From an uncultured Porphyromonas sp. (lineage in GTDB: Bacteria; Bacteroidota; Bacteroidia; Bacteroidales; Porphyromonadaceae), in NCBI GenBank assembly GCA_900554935.1, contig USJF01000092.1, forward strand, positions 1-5,679: DNA of 5,679 bases. The letters are read 5' to 3'. The translations under genes and the position numbers were made by a program. Position 1 is the stretch's first letter, and each line of letters begins with the position of its first letter. Of the stretch, positions 5,626 through 5,679 are shown piece after piece. The notes beneath the pieces were generated by a model. The model did not search any database. It was not told the origin of the DNA and saw only the letters and a program-made list of their open reading frames with translations.

Positions 5626-5679
5626 GGAAGTGTGGGTGAGTGGCTGAAACCACCAGTTTGCTAAACTGACGTACGGGCA
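5626..5679 (+). tRNA. tRNA-Ser (anticodon GCT), 5' part, cut by window edge
   Basis: The visible 54 nt fold as the first half of a serine tRNA. They give acceptor strand GGAAGTG, TG at positions 8-9, a three-pair D stem GGT/ACC with loop GAGTGGCTGAA, and an anticodon arm with loop TTGCTAA. The anticodon GCT is at 5660-5662 and reads AGC and AGT codons. The lowest anticodon-stem pair is C against A. The following GTACGGGCA begins the long variable arm typical of tRNA-Ser. The T arm and 3' acceptor strand, expected to end near CACTTCC, lie outside the window. It is transcribed divergently from the transporter operon. Confidence 0.93.

Overview
The window looks like a chromosome segment from a Bacteroidota bacterium of the Bacteroidales type, possibly Porphyromonas-like. 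The phylum call rests on three things. There is a near-ideal Bacteroidota promoter (TTTG, 19 nt, TATCTTTG) in front of a tRNA gene. The starts have A-rich leaders without Shine-Dalgarno sequences. HflX carries an acidic insert that I associate with this group from memory. The genus is a guess.

Layout from left to right: (1) 1-768, minus strand: the first 256 residues of a type I restriction enzyme R subunit (HsdR); the gene runs off the left edge. (2) 826-2064, minus strand: complete hflX, a ribosome-associated GTPase, with a likely promoter at 2089-2096; hsdR follows after 57 bp with no visible terminator or promoter between them. (3) 2065-2733: a gene-free stretch of about 670 bp. It holds a 23-bp tandem repeat array closed by an inverted copy, a dispersed partial copy of the same motif, two smaller inverted repeats, and a strong intrinsic terminator at its right end. 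(4) 2734-3888 and 3913-5382, minus strand: a two-gene operon transcribed transporter first, encoding a 14-helix MFS transporter and, 24 bp later, an M20-family amidohydrolase, ended by the terminator at about 2664-2712. (5) 5383-5625: an intergenic region with an imperfect palindrome close to the operon's start and three and a half 11-bp tandem repeats, then the tRNA promoter. (6) 5626-5679, plus strand: the 5' part of tRNA-Ser(GCT), cut by the right edge.

How the genes may work together: the transporter and amidohydrolase are probably co-expressed and may handle one kind of N-acylated amino acid or peptide, or export its cleavage product. hflX is a housekeeping or stress gene, and hsdR may depend on hflX transcription. 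All protein genes are known families. The least explained material is the repeat array at 2238-2366 and the repeat and palindrome pair at 5418-5530. No clearly new system is visible.
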